A DNA stretch of 64,000 nt from UBA1738 sp964388835 (GCA_964388835.1 CAYMBZ010000001.1:1-64000), one strand, 5' to 3'. Counted from the first letter of the stretch, positions 1 through 7,970 are shown. Program-made: numbers and translations. Notes: generated by a model from the sequence alone, not told the origin.

Positions 1-816
1 TACATAAGCTATAAAATTTTGGATTTTCCAGACCTTACGGTGGACGGAACTTTCCCGCTGGGGGCGGCTGTTTCTACGGCTCTCGTGGCATTGGGCGTAA
101 ATCCGTGGCTCTGCCTTATTGCGGCGGCAGCGGCAGGCATCATTGCCGGCTGTGTTACGGGATTTTTGCATATCCGGCTTAAAATAAAAGACCTTTTATC
201 CGGAATATTGGTTATGACCGGATTGTATTCGATAAATTATCGTATTGTAGGTTCACCGAATGAATTTTTGATGGGATTGCCCACAATATTCGATATTATT
301 CCGGAAACGAATCCATTGTACCGGTACAGATATTTGATAATTCTGCTTGTAATTGCGGCTGTCGTTAAGATTTTGCTGGATGTGTATTTGAAAACAAAGT
401 CGGGATTTTTATTAAAGAGCGTGGGCGATAATGAGGGATTGGTTGTAACTCTTGCGCAGAATCCGGGAAAAGTAAAGATTATAGGTCTTGCAATCGCAAA
501 CGGGCTTGTCGGACTTTCCGGTGCGCTTTATTGTCAGAGAACCATGCAGTTTGATATATCAACCGGTACGGGAACGATGGTTATGGGTCTTGCTGCTGTT
601 ATTATCGGCACTACGGTTTTCAAAAAACTTAAATTCATGAAAGTAACAACCGGAGTTATTCTCGGAATGATTGTATATAAAGCATGTATTACAATTGCAA
701 TCTCTTCCGGGCTAAGGTCCTCGGACACAAAGCTTGTGGTTACGGTATTGTTCCTTCTTACACTGCTTTTGAATAACGTTTTTTCAAAAACGAAGGGAGG
801 AAAAAAGAATGCTTGA
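1..816 (+). CDS. ABC transporter permease, COG4120 type (5'-truncated by the window)
   Basis: The reading frame is open from base 1, so the true start lies upstream; a TTG at 19 is inside the gene. The visible 271 residues form several hydrophobic segments and contain the DFPDLTVDG stretch near the N-terminus that I associate with permeases of the uncharacterised BMP/tryptophan-type ABC transport systems. It overlaps by 8 bases the ATPase gene that follows, so the two are cotranscribed and make the membrane and energy parts of one importer. The substrate-binding lipoprotein gene expected in such operons would lie left of the window. The substrate (amino acid or nucleoside-like) cannot be read from the sequence. 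Confidence 0.85.
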   Translation, partial: YISYKILDFPDLTVDGTFPLGAAVSTALVALGVNPWLCLIAAAAAGIIAGCVTGFLHIRLKIKDLLSGILVMTGLYSINYRIVGSPNEFLMGLPTIFDIIPETNPLYRYRYLIILLVIAAVVKILLDVYLKTKSGFLLKSVGDNEGLVVTLAQNPGKVKIIGLAIANGLVGLSGALYCQRTMQFDISTGTGTMVMGLAAVIIGTTVFKKLKFMKVTTGVILGMIVYKACITIAISSGLRSSDTKLVVTVLFLLTLLLNNVFSKTKGGKKNA

Positions 817-1582
817 GCTTTTGGGAATTAATAAAAAATTTAATGCGGGCACAATAGATGAAAAGGTGCTGTTTGAAAATTTCAACCTCACGATTGAAAA
901 GGGTGAGTTTGTTGCGATTGTCGGAAGCAACGGCTCGGGTAAAACTACGGCGTTGAACATAATCTCGGGAGATATTCAACCGGATGACGGACAGGTTATT
1001 TTGGACGGCGTCGATATAACAAAGCAGAAAAATTACAAAAGAGCGGCAAAAATTGCAAGGGTGTTCCAGAACCCGGCGGTGGGCACATGCCCGTCCATGA
1101 CCATTATGGAAAATATGTCGCTTGCGGATAATAAGGGTAAAAGATATGGTTTGACCAAGGGTCTGAACAGCAAGCGCAGAGATTTTTACCGCGCTCAGCT
1201 GGAACTGTTGGGCATGGGACTTGAAAATCGCATGGAAACGCTTGCGGGAACGCTTTCCGGCGGTCAGCGCCAGGCGCTGGCTCTTATTATGGCGACCATG
1301 CAAACTCCGACGCTTCTCTTACTGGATGAGCATACGGCGGCGCTTGACCCGAAATCCAGCGATATTGTAATGATGCTGACCGATAAGATTGTTAAGGAAA
1401 AGGGTCTTACAACCCTGATGGTTACACATAATCTGCGTCATGCGGTTGCATATGGCACGAGGACGGTTATGATGCATGAGGGAGGAATTGTTCTCGATAT
1501 CAAGGGAGAGGAACGAAAAAATCAAACTATTGATGACTTCCTTAAAATATTTAATGAAATTTCCGTAGAGTGCGGAAACTGA
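809..1582 (+). CDS. ABC transporter ATP-binding protein, COG1101 type
   Basis: This is the 257-residue nucleotide-binding subunit partnered with the overlapping permease. Near residue 40 it has a Walker A motif (GSNGSGKTT), near residue 150 the signature LSGGQRQ, and immediately after it the Walker B LLLLDEHTAALDP; the His of the switch region is in MVTHNL. The ATG lies in the preceding gene's last codons, downstream of GGGAGGA. It is the last gene of the operon, since a hairpin with a T run follows within 10 bases. Assignment to the BMP/Trp-type family rests on the partner permease. The transported compound is unknown. Confidence 0.9.
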   Translation: MLELLGINKKFNAGTIDEKVLFENFNLTIEKGEFVAIVGSNGSGKTTALNIISGDIQPDDGQVILDGVDITKQKNYKRAAKIARVFQNPAVGTCPSMTIMENMSLADNKGKRYGLTKGLNSKRRDFYRAQLELLGMGLENRMETLAGTLSGGQRQALALIMATMQTPTLLLLDEHTAALDPKSSDIVMMLTDKIVKEKGLTTLMVTHNLRHAVAYGTRTVMMHEGGIVLDIKGEERKNQTIDDFLKIFNEISVECGN

Positions 1583-1590
1583 TAAGACAT

Positions 1591-1648
1591 AAAAACAGAA
1601 CCTAAAGGCACATAGGATATTCCGTATGGGCAATAGATTCTGTTTTTT
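1591..1648. terminator. Probable bidirectional terminator between convergent genes
   Basis: AAAAACAGAA at 1591-1600 is complementary to TTCTGTTTTT at 1638-1647, with an inner CCTA/TAGG pair. A T run follows on the plus strand and an A run precedes, so it could end both the ABC operon and the facing GH127 gene. The loop is long (about 37 bases), so stability is uncertain. Confidence 0.5.
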
Positions 1649-1677
1649 CGTTACGCTTTTTATGTAAATTATTCGCG

Positions 1678-3624
1678 TTATTCGGTCAAAATCCATGCTG
1701 CCATGAGACTTTCATCTGACCATGTTTTTCCGGAGGAGGCATAATCACTGAGAGTTATGCTCTTTCCGTCCTTAAGTGGAATAACGGCTCCGACGATATG
1801 AGGATATGCGATATCCTCCGTTAATGCGGCATCTGCATAACCGTCCTCGTCTGTAATCGGCGCAATCGGGCGGGAAAGGTCATATCCCAAACGGCTGTCC
1901 TGCGCGAGAATAATCGGACCGCGGCGGTAAGCGATGTGGTGTTTTGCGATTGGGTCCTCCTCGTCATATACTGCGACCATATAGTTTGCAAATTTTACCG
2001 GTATTTTTGTGTTTATGAGTTGATGACCGTAAGGAGTGGGGCGGATTGCCTCCGTTCTCATATCCAATATCAGCTCAATAACGTCACCGCATCTCCAGGT
2101 TTTTTGAAGTTTGATATATCCATTCGCGGATTTCTGAGACGTGCCGTTTACAAGGAGCTGTGTGTTTTTGCTCCACTTAGGATTGCGTATATAGAGCGCA
2201 AATTCCTCATTGGTATCAAGATTCAATGTTATTTTAACGCTTCCGCTTACAGGATAAGTTGTCTCGGTGACAAAGGTAATTTTGCCGCCTGAGGGTGTTG
2301 TCGATTGTATGGTTCCCGGCAGGAAGAGATTTACGGCAAAGCCGTCTATTGCGGACAATAGCGCAATTTTGGGAACAAGTCCCGCACCGGCAGAGGCAAT
2401 ACATGCACAGCAACCGTAATAATGATTATCCGGCATTAGGCAGAATCCGCCGATAGCATTGCCGCGTTTGCCGACAGTGAGCGGAGAATAGCTGTCAAAG
2501 GGGAGCGGTTCGGATATCGCACCCTCCGGAAGGGTTGCCGCGCCGATTTTTCCCTCGGTGTTTACTGCGCCGAGATAGGCATTGTAAAAGGAACACTCAA
2601 ATGCATCCGCGTATTTGGGATTGCCGGTTAAAAGGGTCATTTGGTACATGAATTTCATAAGAGTAACCGTTACACAGGTTTCCTGCCCCAAAAGACCGTT
2701 GTTTGTATTTGCCTGGCGCACCGAAGAGTGGTCAAAAAGCTCGTGGGTACACCCGGCACTGCCTACGATTGTGAAGTCGCTTTCCAAAAGTTTGTCGGCA
2801 AAGTTTATAACGCTTGTTTTGCATTTTTCCTCGCCTGTTATGCGGTAATATTCAAGCAGACCCTCAAAACATGAGGTCATCTCATATGCTTTCGTTATTG
2901 GGTATTGATAGGGATAAAGCTTGTTTTCGTATGCAAGCTCAAATACGTTATCGACATCAATTCCGCCGTAGCGTATTATATATGTAGCAAAATCGAAATA
3001 CTGCTTTTTGCCGGTAATGCTGTAAAGGCGAACAAAGGGCTCCAAAATCGATGAAGAAGCGGCTCCGCGCCATAAACCGGCTGTATCGGTTATTTGCATT
3101 TTGCCCTCTTCCGGACCGATATATTTCATGATATAGTCCGCTTGGCGGCACATTGAATCGACAACTTCGGCGTAAAGCTTTTGGTCGGTGCATATTTCAA
3201 GAAAATACTGCATGCCCAAAAGAACGTACTTTCTGCACCACATATCCCAGCTTTTGAATTCCGTTTCAAGATTGTAACTGCTGATACGTCCGCTTTCTTC
3301 TTGAACGGAAATCATTTCGGATACCGTTTCGGAGAGTGTGCGGTACAGCTCGGGATTTTTTGTGTAGGAATACACAAAGCAAGCGCCGCGCATCATTTTA
3401 CCCCAGAATTCGCCGCGCCAACGGTGGTCGGAGTCGGGACGGAGCTTAAACTGTTCAACAAATCTTTTCCAAAGTGAGGGCTTTAACAGCTGTGCGTTTT
3501 CGATAAAGCGCATAGACGTGTCTGTTATGCCGGAAAAGGAAAATTCATTGTCATAATCCGCGAAAAATTTATCACAGGAAAGCCGCGGATAATTTGCTGT
3601 TTGTTTTTCGTATAATTGTTTCAT
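1678..3624 (-). CDS. Glycoside hydrolase family 127, putative beta-L-arabinofuranosidase
   Basis: This 648-residue protein has the layout of the GH127/DUF1680 family: an N-terminal alpha/alpha barrel with many aromatic and Trp residues, then beta domains in the last 200 residues. Characterised members release terminal beta-L-arabinofuranose using a zinc-bound Cys nucleophile. A Cys-rich stretch (YYGCCACI) about two-thirds along is the probable metal/nucleophile region. No signal peptide is visible, so it is probably cytosolic and acts on imported oligosaccharides. The start at 3624 follows GGAG by 8 bases; an in-frame ATG at 3645 lacks a good ribosome site. It is monocistronic with its own promoter. 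Exact sugar specificity is not certain. Confidence 0.85.
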   Translation of the reverse strand: MKQLYEKQTANYPRLSCDKFFADYDNEFSFSGITDTSMRFIENAQLLKPSLWKRFVEQFKLRPDSDHRWRGEFWGKMMRGACFVYSYTKNPELYRTLSETVSEMISVQEESGRISSYNLETEFKSWDMWCRKYVLLGMQYFLEICTDQKLYAEVVDSMCRQADYIMKYIGPEEGKMQITDTAGLWRGAASSSILEPFVRLYSITGKKQYFDFATYIIRYGGIDVDNVFELAYENKLYPYQYPITKAYEMTSCFEGLLEYYRITGEEKCKTSVINFADKLLESDFTIVGSAGCTHELFDHSSVRQANTNNGLLGQETCVTVTLMKFMYQMTLLTGNPKYADAFECSFYNAYLGAVNTEGKIGAATLPEGAISEPLPFDSYSPLTVGKRGNAIGGFCLMPDNHYYGCCACIASAGAGLVPKIALLSAIDGFAVNLFLPGTIQSTTPSGGKITFVTETTYPVSGSVKITLNLDTNEEFALYIRNPKWSKNTQLLVNGTSQKSANGYIKLQKTWRCGDVIELILDMRTEAIRPTPYGHQLINTKIPVKFANYMVAVYDEEDPIAKHHIAYRRGPIILAQDSRLGYDLSRPIAPITDEDGYADAALTEDIAYPHIVGAVIPLKDGKSITLSDYASSGKTWSDESLMAAWILTE

Positions 3625-3680
3625 GATTTTTTCTCCAATGTACATTTGTTTAAGTTGAAAAATCTCAGATATTTATACGG

Positions 3681-3709
3681 ATTATAGCAAAGTGTTTGTA
3701 AAAAAGCAA
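3681..3709 (-). promoter_or_regulatory. Promoter of the GH127 gene
   Basis: On the minus strand: TTGCTT (3709-3704), a 17-base spacer, TATAAT (3686-3681). It lies 57 bases before the chosen start codon. Confidence 0.7.
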
Positions 3710-3777
3710 TAGTTTTCGAAAAATAAAAATTACGATTTGTCAATTGTAAACGTAATGTTAAAAACAATTAGTACACC

Positions 3778-3806
3778 TTGACTAATTTTTGCAAATGAAG
3801 TATAAT
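3778..3806 (+). promoter_or_regulatory. Promoter of the membrane protein/sigma factor pair
   Basis: TTGACT (3778-3783), 17-base spacer, TATAAT (3801-3806), a strong housekeeping-type promoter 72 bases before the start codon at 3879. Confidence 0.8.
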
Positions 3807-3878
3807 AATTTCAAGTAAGGTTTGAAACCGATGAATTGCGGCAATTGAATTCGTCTACAAAAAATAAAGGAGAGTAAA

Positions 3879-4508
3879 ATGGAAGTTTACGGAGTTAAGC
3901 CAAAGAAATTTACTAAAGCATGGTGGGAGTATTTTTGGTATTACTATAAATGGCATACTGTATGCGGGCTGGTTGCGGCATGCCTTATAGGCACAAGTTG
4001 TGTGCAGTGCGCCACGCAGACAAAATATGATTTACAGGTGGATTTTATCGCCGAGCGGAATCTGGCGGAAGAAAATTCCGTTGCGATTCGGAGTATGGCG
4101 GAGGGGATTGTTGATGATGTGACCGGGAATGGAAAAAATGACGTATTCATTCTTACGCTTGATATGTCGGAAAACTCCGATCCTCAGATAATGCAGGCAA
4201 TGCAGACGAAAATGACGCTTGAAATGGGATATTCCGAGGGATATACGTTTATCATGAGTAAAAAATATGCGGATATCATGGTCGAAAACGATGCCTTGGA
4301 GCGTGCTGACGTTTGGGCGGGCGAAGATGTCGAAGGTTACGCGATAAGCCTGGCGGAAAGTCGGGTGCTTAACGAAATCGGATTGGATACCGCTGATTTG
4401 TACGTCGGTGTCGTGAAAATGAAAGATGATAAAAAGGATGACGATAAGGAATGTGCAAAATATAATAACGGTGTTAAGTTTGCACAGTATTTGCTGGGTC
4501 GGGAGTGA
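3879..4508 (+). CDS. Single-pass membrane protein of unknown function, coupled to a sigma factor gene
   Basis: I do not recognise a named family. The 209-residue product has a basic, aromatic-rich N-terminus (WWEYFWYYYKWH) of about 30 residues, one hydrophobic segment at roughly 30-50, and a long acidic remainder that should lie outside the membrane. It could instead be an uncleaved or lipoprotein-like signal, since Cys residues fall at the end of the hydrophobic stretch. The RBS AAGGAGAG precedes the ATG. Its last codon overlaps the GTG of the sigma factor gene (GTGA), so translation is coupled. This makes a functional link, such as a membrane sensor or anti-sigma role, worth testing, but no known anti-sigma motif is visible. 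Confidence 0.75.
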   Translation: MEVYGVKPKKFTKAWWEYFWYYYKWHTVCGLVAACLIGTSCVQCATQTKYDLQVDFIAERNLAEENSVAIRSMAEGIVDDVTGNGKNDVFILTLDMSENSDPQIMQAMQTKMTLEMGYSEGYTFIMSKKYADIMVENDALERADVWAGEDVEGYAISLAESRVLNEIGLDTADLYVGVVKMKDDKKDDDKECAKYNNGVKFAQYLLGRE

Positions 4509-5239
4509 AAAAATTGACCGAAGAGTACGAGCTGTTTAAAAGGTTCAGAGAAACAAGGGACAAAAAAATACGTGATGAACTTGTGGTCAAGTATACATAT
4601 ATGGCGAAAATTCTTGCACACCGCTTCAGCAGTGCGGGTGTGGAGTTTGAGGATGTATACCAGGTGGCATGCATGGGTGTGGTGCTTGCGGTGGAACGGT
4701 TTGACCCGGACCGAGGCGTGCGCTTTGCCACATTCGCAACCCCGACGATTTTGGGGGAAATACGCAGATTTATGCGAGATAAGGCAAAATGCATTAAGAT
4801 TCCCCGTAATCTGTATGAGGTGTTTTGCAAGGCAGAGTCGGTGAAAAAGCAGGGAGAAAATTTATCCGTTGAGGAAATTGCAAAAATTCTGGACATGCCG
4901 TGCGAAACGGTTGAAGAGGCATACAGAGTGGGGGATGCGGCGTTTATAAAGTCACTTGAGGACGAGGCATATACCGACGGCGGACTTAGTATTTCAAATA
5001 TGCTCGGCTTTGATGATGACGGCTTCACCGTGGTTGAAAATCACGATTTTATGGAATACTGCATGGCAAAAATGAGCAAGCGCGAGGCGGAGCTCTTCAG
5101 AGAACGATTTTACGAGGAGCGAACTCAGCGGGATATAGCGGACAGCTGGGGAGTGTCTCAGATGTACGTTTCGCGTATGGAAAAAAAGGTCATCGAAAAA
5201 TTTCGCGATATTTATTTAAAAGACCTTGACAATGCGTGA
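4505..5239 (+). CDS. RNA polymerase sigma-70 family factor, SigB/SigF/SigG-like
   Basis: This 244-residue sigma factor has region 2 (about residues 20-90; core-binding and -10 recognition, including RFATFATPTILGEIRRFMRD, typical of the SigB/F/G group), region 3 (about 100-145) and a region 4 helix-turn-helix near the C-terminus (TQRDIADSWGVSQMYVSRME). The GTG start overlaps the stop of the upstream membrane-protein gene. It does not sit with spoIIA genes, so it is probably not SigF itself; a stress-type (SigB-like) or extra sporulation sigma role is possible. No anti-sigma kinase or anti-anti-sigma gene is adjacent. The next transcription unit's -35 box overlaps this gene's end. Confidence 0.88.
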   Translation: MKKLTEEYELFKRFRETRDKKIRDELVVKYTYMAKILAHRFSSAGVEFEDVYQVACMGVVLAVERFDPDRGVRFATFATPTILGEIRRFMRDKAKCIKIPRNLYEVFCKAESVKKQGENLSVEEIAKILDMPCETVEEAYRVGDAAFIKSLEDEAYTDGGLSISNMLGFDDDGFTVVENHDFMEYCMAKMSKREAELFRERFYEERTQRDIADSWGVSQMYVSRMEKKVIEKFRDIYLKDLDNA

Positions 5240-5254
5240 AAAATATGCTAAAAT
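5226..5254 (+). promoter_or_regulatory. Promoter of the TPP riboswitch-thiT unit
   Basis: TTGACA (5226-5231), 17-base spacer, TAAAAT (5249-5254). The -35 box lies inside the 3' end of the sigma factor gene. Confidence 0.8.
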
Positions 5255-5270
5255 TAAGCAAATAAATCAA

Positions 5271-5352
5271 AAGGGGAGCTTGTAGACAGGCTGAGAGGGA
5301 ATTGATTAATTCCGACCCTATAAACCTGATATGGATAATGCCAGCGTAGGGA
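5271..5352 (+). promoter_or_regulatory. TPP (thiamine pyrophosphate) riboswitch
   Basis: The THI-box signature is complete: GGGGAGC, then CTGAGAGGG, ACCCTATAAACCTGAT, and ATGGATAATGCCAGCG followed by TAGGGA closing P1. It sits between the promoter at 5226 and a terminator hairpin, ahead of the thiamine transporter gene. This supports transcriptional shut-off when TPP is abundant. Confidence 0.96.
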
Positions 5353-5374
5353 TTTTGTTGAATTGAAACGAAAA

Positions 5375-5400
5375 GCATATCTGTATGATATGCTTTTTTT
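5375..5400 (+). terminator. Riboswitch expression-platform terminator
   Basis: GCATATC (5375-5381) pairs with GATATGC (5387-5393), followed by a run of seven T. It lies between the TPP aptamer and thiT, as expected for riboswitch-controlled termination. Confidence 0.8.
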
Positions 5401-5441
5401 CTTTTGCGGTATTATCATACAAAAGAAAGGAAATGATAAAG

Positions 5442-5954
5442 ATGACAAAAACGAGAAAGCTTACCGAAATTGCCGTATGCGCGGCGCTTGCCACTGTGTG
5501 TGGGTTTATCAAGGTATGGGAAATGCCGCAGGGAGGTTCGATTGCGTTTACGATGATACCGATTTTGGTGATTTCGTTCAGGCGCGGTGCGGGCACGGGA
5601 ATTTTAACCGGTGCGATTTACGGACTTATTTCAATGGCATTTGCGGGAGTTATTTATCACCCGGCATCGATTTTTTTGGATTACATTGTTGCGTTCGGTG
5701 CGGTGGGAATTGCCGGATTTTTTAAGAAAAATACATTTGGAATTTTGCTTGGAAGCTGTGTCGGAGTAGGTGCACGATTTGTTTCTTCGCTGATAAGCGG
5801 AGCGATGCTGTTCGCGGAATATGCGCCGGAGGGACAAAATCCATGGATATATTCTCTGGGATATCAGGCGTCTTACATGGTTCCCGAGCTTGTAATATGC
5901 GTTGCCGTGCTTCTGCTTTTGCATGCACGGGCGAGACGGATTTTTGAAGTTTAA
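5442..5954 (+). CDS. thiT: Energy-coupled thiamine transporter ThiT (ECF S component)
   Basis: This is a 170-residue, very hydrophobic protein with about six membrane segments. It starts MTKTRKLTEIAVCAAL and carries the KVWEMPQGGSI stretch typical of ThiT, which binds thiamine and docks on a shared EcfA/EcfT module. The TPP riboswitch directly upstream confirms the substrate class. The ATG at 5442 is 11 bases after AAAGG; an ATG at 5433 is too close to that ribosome site. The ECF energizing genes are not in this window and would be shared, as in group II ECF transporters. Confidence 0.93.
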   Translation: MTKTRKLTEIAVCAALATVCGFIKVWEMPQGGSIAFTMIPILVISFRRGAGTGILTGAIYGLISMAFAGVIYHPASIFLDYIVAFGAVGIAGFFKKNTFGILLGSCVGVGARFVSSLISGAMLFAEYAPEGQNPWIYSLGYQASYMVPELVICVAVLLLLHARARRIFEV

Positions 5955-6060
5955 AATTTACGCTTTACGCTGTTTTTAAATAAAATTCTTCCGGAAAATA
6001 CGTTCAAATATGGAAAAATCTTATAGTTATATTTTGCTGATAATATCACAAAATAGCAAT

Positions 6061-6115
6061 GTAACCGTTAGCAAGGCGGTTGCTTTAGATAGAGATTAAG
6101 CGAGCCTTCGGGCTC
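6061..6115 (+). promoter_or_regulatory. Two stem-loops in the leader of the spore protein gene
   Basis: GTAACCG (6061-6067) pairs with CGGTTGC (6077-6083) with one G-U pair. GAGCC (6102-6106) pairs with GGCTC (6111-6115) around a TTCG tetraloop, 5-10 bases before the ribosome site GGAGG. No T run follows, so these are not terminators. They may stabilise the mRNA or control translation. I could not assign a convincing SigG-type promoter upstream (5955-6060). Confidence 0.45.
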
Positions 6116-6135
6116 AAAAGTATGGAGGAAGAACA

Positions 6136-6327
6136 ATGAGCAAATCAAAAATTTCAGTACCTGAAGCAAAGCAGGCTATGGAAAACTTCAAGATGGAAGC
6201 TGCAAACGAGGTCGGTGTAAACCTGAAGCAGGGATATAACGGCGACTTAACAGCAAGACAAGCAGGCTCAATCGGCGGTCAGATGGTTAAGAAAATGATT
6301 GAAGATTACGAAAACAAGATTAAATAA
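6136..6327 (+). CDS. Small acid-soluble spore protein, alpha/beta type
   Basis: The 63-residue product has the two diagnostic segments of alpha/beta SASPs: ANEVGVNLKQGYNGDLTARQ and GSIGGQMVKKMIEDYE. These proteins coat spore DNA, shift it toward an A-like form that resists UV damage, and are degraded on germination. The usual germination-protease site should fall before the ANEVG segment. A strong GGAGG lies 8 bases before the ATG. This is the clearest evidence that the organism forms endospores. Expression is expected in the forespore under SigG, but I did not find a convincing promoter. Confidence 0.96.
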   Translation: MSKSKISVPEAKQAMENFKMEAANEVGVNLKQGYNGDLTARQAGSIGGQMVKKMIEDYENKIK

Positions 6328-6329
6328 CA

Positions 6330-6485
6330 ATGGTTAAAGTAATCGGTTTATTTTCGATGTTAAATGATAAGCTGTGCTTCGGAGAGGGAACGCTGTATAT
6401 TTATCCAGTATTAAACGGTACGGGGTTGTACGGTATCGACAGCGGTTTGTATTACATGCCCATAATTTTTGTGAGCAAGGAATAA
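6330..6485 (+). CDS. Possible 51-residue ORF after the spore protein gene
   Basis: An ATG two bases past the SASP stop opens a 51-codon frame beginning MVKVIGLFSMLNDKL and ending FVSKE. I recognise no family. It has no clear Shine-Dalgarno site of its own, but reinitiation from the SASP stop is possible. Codon choice looks compatible with neighbouring genes. The product is neutral and rather hydrophobic and has one Cys. It could equally be non-coding 3' sequence of the SASP message. Confidence 0.3.
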   Translation: MVKVIGLFSMLNDKLCFGEGTLYIYPVLNGTGLYGIDSGLYYMPIIFVSKE

Positions 6486-6541
6486 TGATGTTTAATCAGC
6501 CGCGGCTTTAACGGCGCTTCATTTAAGAGAATAAACAGTGC

Positions 6542-6590
6542 AAAATAGGCTGTAAAAGAACGTTGTTTTTTTACAGCCTATTTTCGTTTT
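6542..6590. terminator. Strong Rho-independent terminator
   Basis: AAAATAGGCTGTAAAA (6542-6557) is perfectly complementary to TTTTACAGCCTATTTT (6569-6584), with T-rich sequence after it. It ends the spore-protein transcript. Confidence 0.88.
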
Positions 6591-6632
6591 AAAAATATTC
6601 GGAAAACGGGAAAAGTCGGATGCATTTTATTG

Positions 6633-6661
6633 TTGACAAAAACTGAGCAATATGATATAAT
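6633..6661 (+). promoter_or_regulatory. Perfect consensus promoter of the TetR gene
   Basis: TTGACA (6633-6638), 17 bases, TATAAT (6656-6661). Both hexamers match the housekeeping consensus exactly, so expression probably depends on repression at the adjacent palindrome. Confidence 0.88.
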
Positions 6662-6673
6662 AAAACGAATGTT

Positions 6674-6691
6674 ATGCAACTTATGTTGCAT
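6674..6691. promoter_or_regulatory. Palindromic operator, likely TetR autoregulatory site
   Basis: ATGCAAC (6674-6680), TTAT spacer, GTTGCAT (6685-6691): a perfect 7-4-7 inverted repeat. It lies 12 bases after the -10 box, covering the expected early transcribed region of the TetR gene. Position and symmetry suit a TetR-dimer site. Confidence 0.65.
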
Positions 6692-6713
6692 TATAAAAAA
6701 GGGGGGGATTAGT

Positions 6714-7310
6714 GTGCCGCCAAAACCGAAATATACAAGAGAAGAAATAGCAAAAGCCGCGCTGGACATAGTGAGAGAGGAAGGTGTGGACGCGCTTACC
6801 GCAAGGGAGCTGGGAGATAGGCTCAAAACATCGTCACGACCGATTTTTACCGCATTTGAAAATATGGAGGACTTAAAAAATCGGGTAACGGATGCGGGAG
6901 TTGAAATGTTCAAAAAATATGCCGGAAATTTTGCCGAGTACACTCCGGCATTTAAGCGAGTGGGTATGCAAATTATATCCTTTGCGACAAAGGAGCCGAG
7001 GTTGTTCGAGTTTTTGTTCATTCGTAAAAATCCCGAAGCAACAATGCGGCTTCAGAGCGTTGAAAATGAGTGTACCGCTATAATCGCAAAGGACTACGGA
7101 TTTTCAAATGATGACGCGCGTATGCTGTTTGAACAGGTATGGATATTCACTTTCGGACTTGCCACCCTGTCCGCAATGGGCGTATATGAATATACGGAAG
7201 AGGAAATATCGGACATGCTTACAAGAGAATTTACCGGTACGGCTATGCTTTTAAAATCCGACGCGAAAAAAATCAATACGGGGAAGCCCGCAAAAAAACG
7301 GAGGGGATAA
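6714..7310 (+). CDS. TetR/AcrR family transcriptional regulator
   Basis: The 198-residue product begins with a TetR-type helix-turn-helix (about residues 8-55: TREEIAKAALDIVREEG, then LTARELGDRL and the FENMEDL helix) and continues with an all-helical ligand and dimerisation domain. The GTG at 6714 lies 6 bases after a run of seven G; upstream in-frame starts lack a ribosome site and would precede the palindrome. A perfect promoter and an 18-bp inverted repeat just upstream suggest autorepression. The LiaF-like membrane gene starts 3 bases after its stop and is probably its main target. The inducer is unknown. Confidence 0.9.
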   Translation: MPPKPKYTREEIAKAALDIVREEGVDALTARELGDRLKTSSRPIFTAFENMEDLKNRVTDAGVEMFKKYAGNFAEYTPAFKRVGMQIISFATKEPRLFEFLFIRKNPEATMRLQSVENECTAIIAKDYGFSNDDARMLFEQVWIFTFGLATLSAMGVYEYTEEEISDMLTREFTGTAMLLKSDAKKINTGKPAKKRRG

Positions 7311-7313
7311 TTG

Positions 7314-7970
7314 ATGAAAAAAGTATTTGGATGCTTTTTGGGAGCAATATTAATCGCGAGTGGAACGGTTTGTATTTTGAACACCTTTGGAATAACCGAT
7401 GCAAAAATATCCCTTAATGGCTGGTGGACACTGTTCATCATCATACCTTGCCTGGGCGGAATTGTAAACAATAAGGAAAAGCTGTCAAGCTTTGTCGGAC
7501 TTGTTTGCGGAATCCTGCTTCTTTTGGCGGCAAGGGATGTATTTGAATATGAGACGGTATGGGAGACGATTGTGCCCATTGTCATTATATGCTTGGGCAT
7601 AAAGCTGATTATAAAGACGGTTTCATCCAAAAAATCGGGTAATGAGGAAAACGTAAAAATCTTAAACGCACAGGCCGATGATTATGCGGATGAGGAGATT
7701 ACGGTTGCAAAGGTCGGGGCCGTATTTGGCGGAACAAAATGCAATCTTACCGATGCGAAAATTAAGGACGGAAGCCGATTGGAGCTTTTATGCGTATTCG
7801 GCGGTGCGGATATTATTGTCCCCGAAAACGTCAATGTAAAGGTAAATACTTTTTGTCTGTTCGGCGGTATAAGCGACAAAAGGACGGTGCGGGAAATCAA
7901 CGCTGAAAATGTCACACTTACGATAAACGGATTCTGCATGTTCGGCGGCGCCGATATAAAATTTGGATAA
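7314..7970 (+). CDS. LiaF-like membrane protein with repeated FGG motifs
   Basis: The 218-residue product has four hydrophobic segments in the first 105 residues (LiaI/LiaF-like transmembrane region), a hydrophilic linker, and a C-terminal domain with four repeats ending FGG (VFGGTKC, VFGGADI, LFGGISD, MFGGADI). This is the pattern of the cell-wall-active antibiotic response (LiaF C-terminal) superfamily, a beta-helix-like fold. Such proteins sense or modulate envelope stress, usually with a LiaRS two-component system. Here the partner is a TetR regulator instead. The ATG at 7314 is 7 bases after GGAGGGG. The exact role is inferred only from the family. Confidence 0.75.
   Translation: MKKVFGCFLGAILIASGTVCILNTFGITDAKISLNGWWTLFIIIPCLGGIVNNKEKLSSFVGLVCGILLLLAARDVFEYETVWETIVPIVIICLGIKLIIKTVSSKKSGNEENVKILNAQADDYADEEITVAKVGAVFGGTKCNLTDAKIKDGSRLELLCVFGGADIIVPENVNVKVNTFCLFGGISDKRTVREINAENVTLTINGFCMFGGADIKFG

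Noticed and set aside
5955..6060. SigG-type promoter for the SASP gene
   Set aside because: I looked for a GCATA-type -35 and CATAcTA-type -10 at the right spacing and found nothing convincing, so none is annotated.
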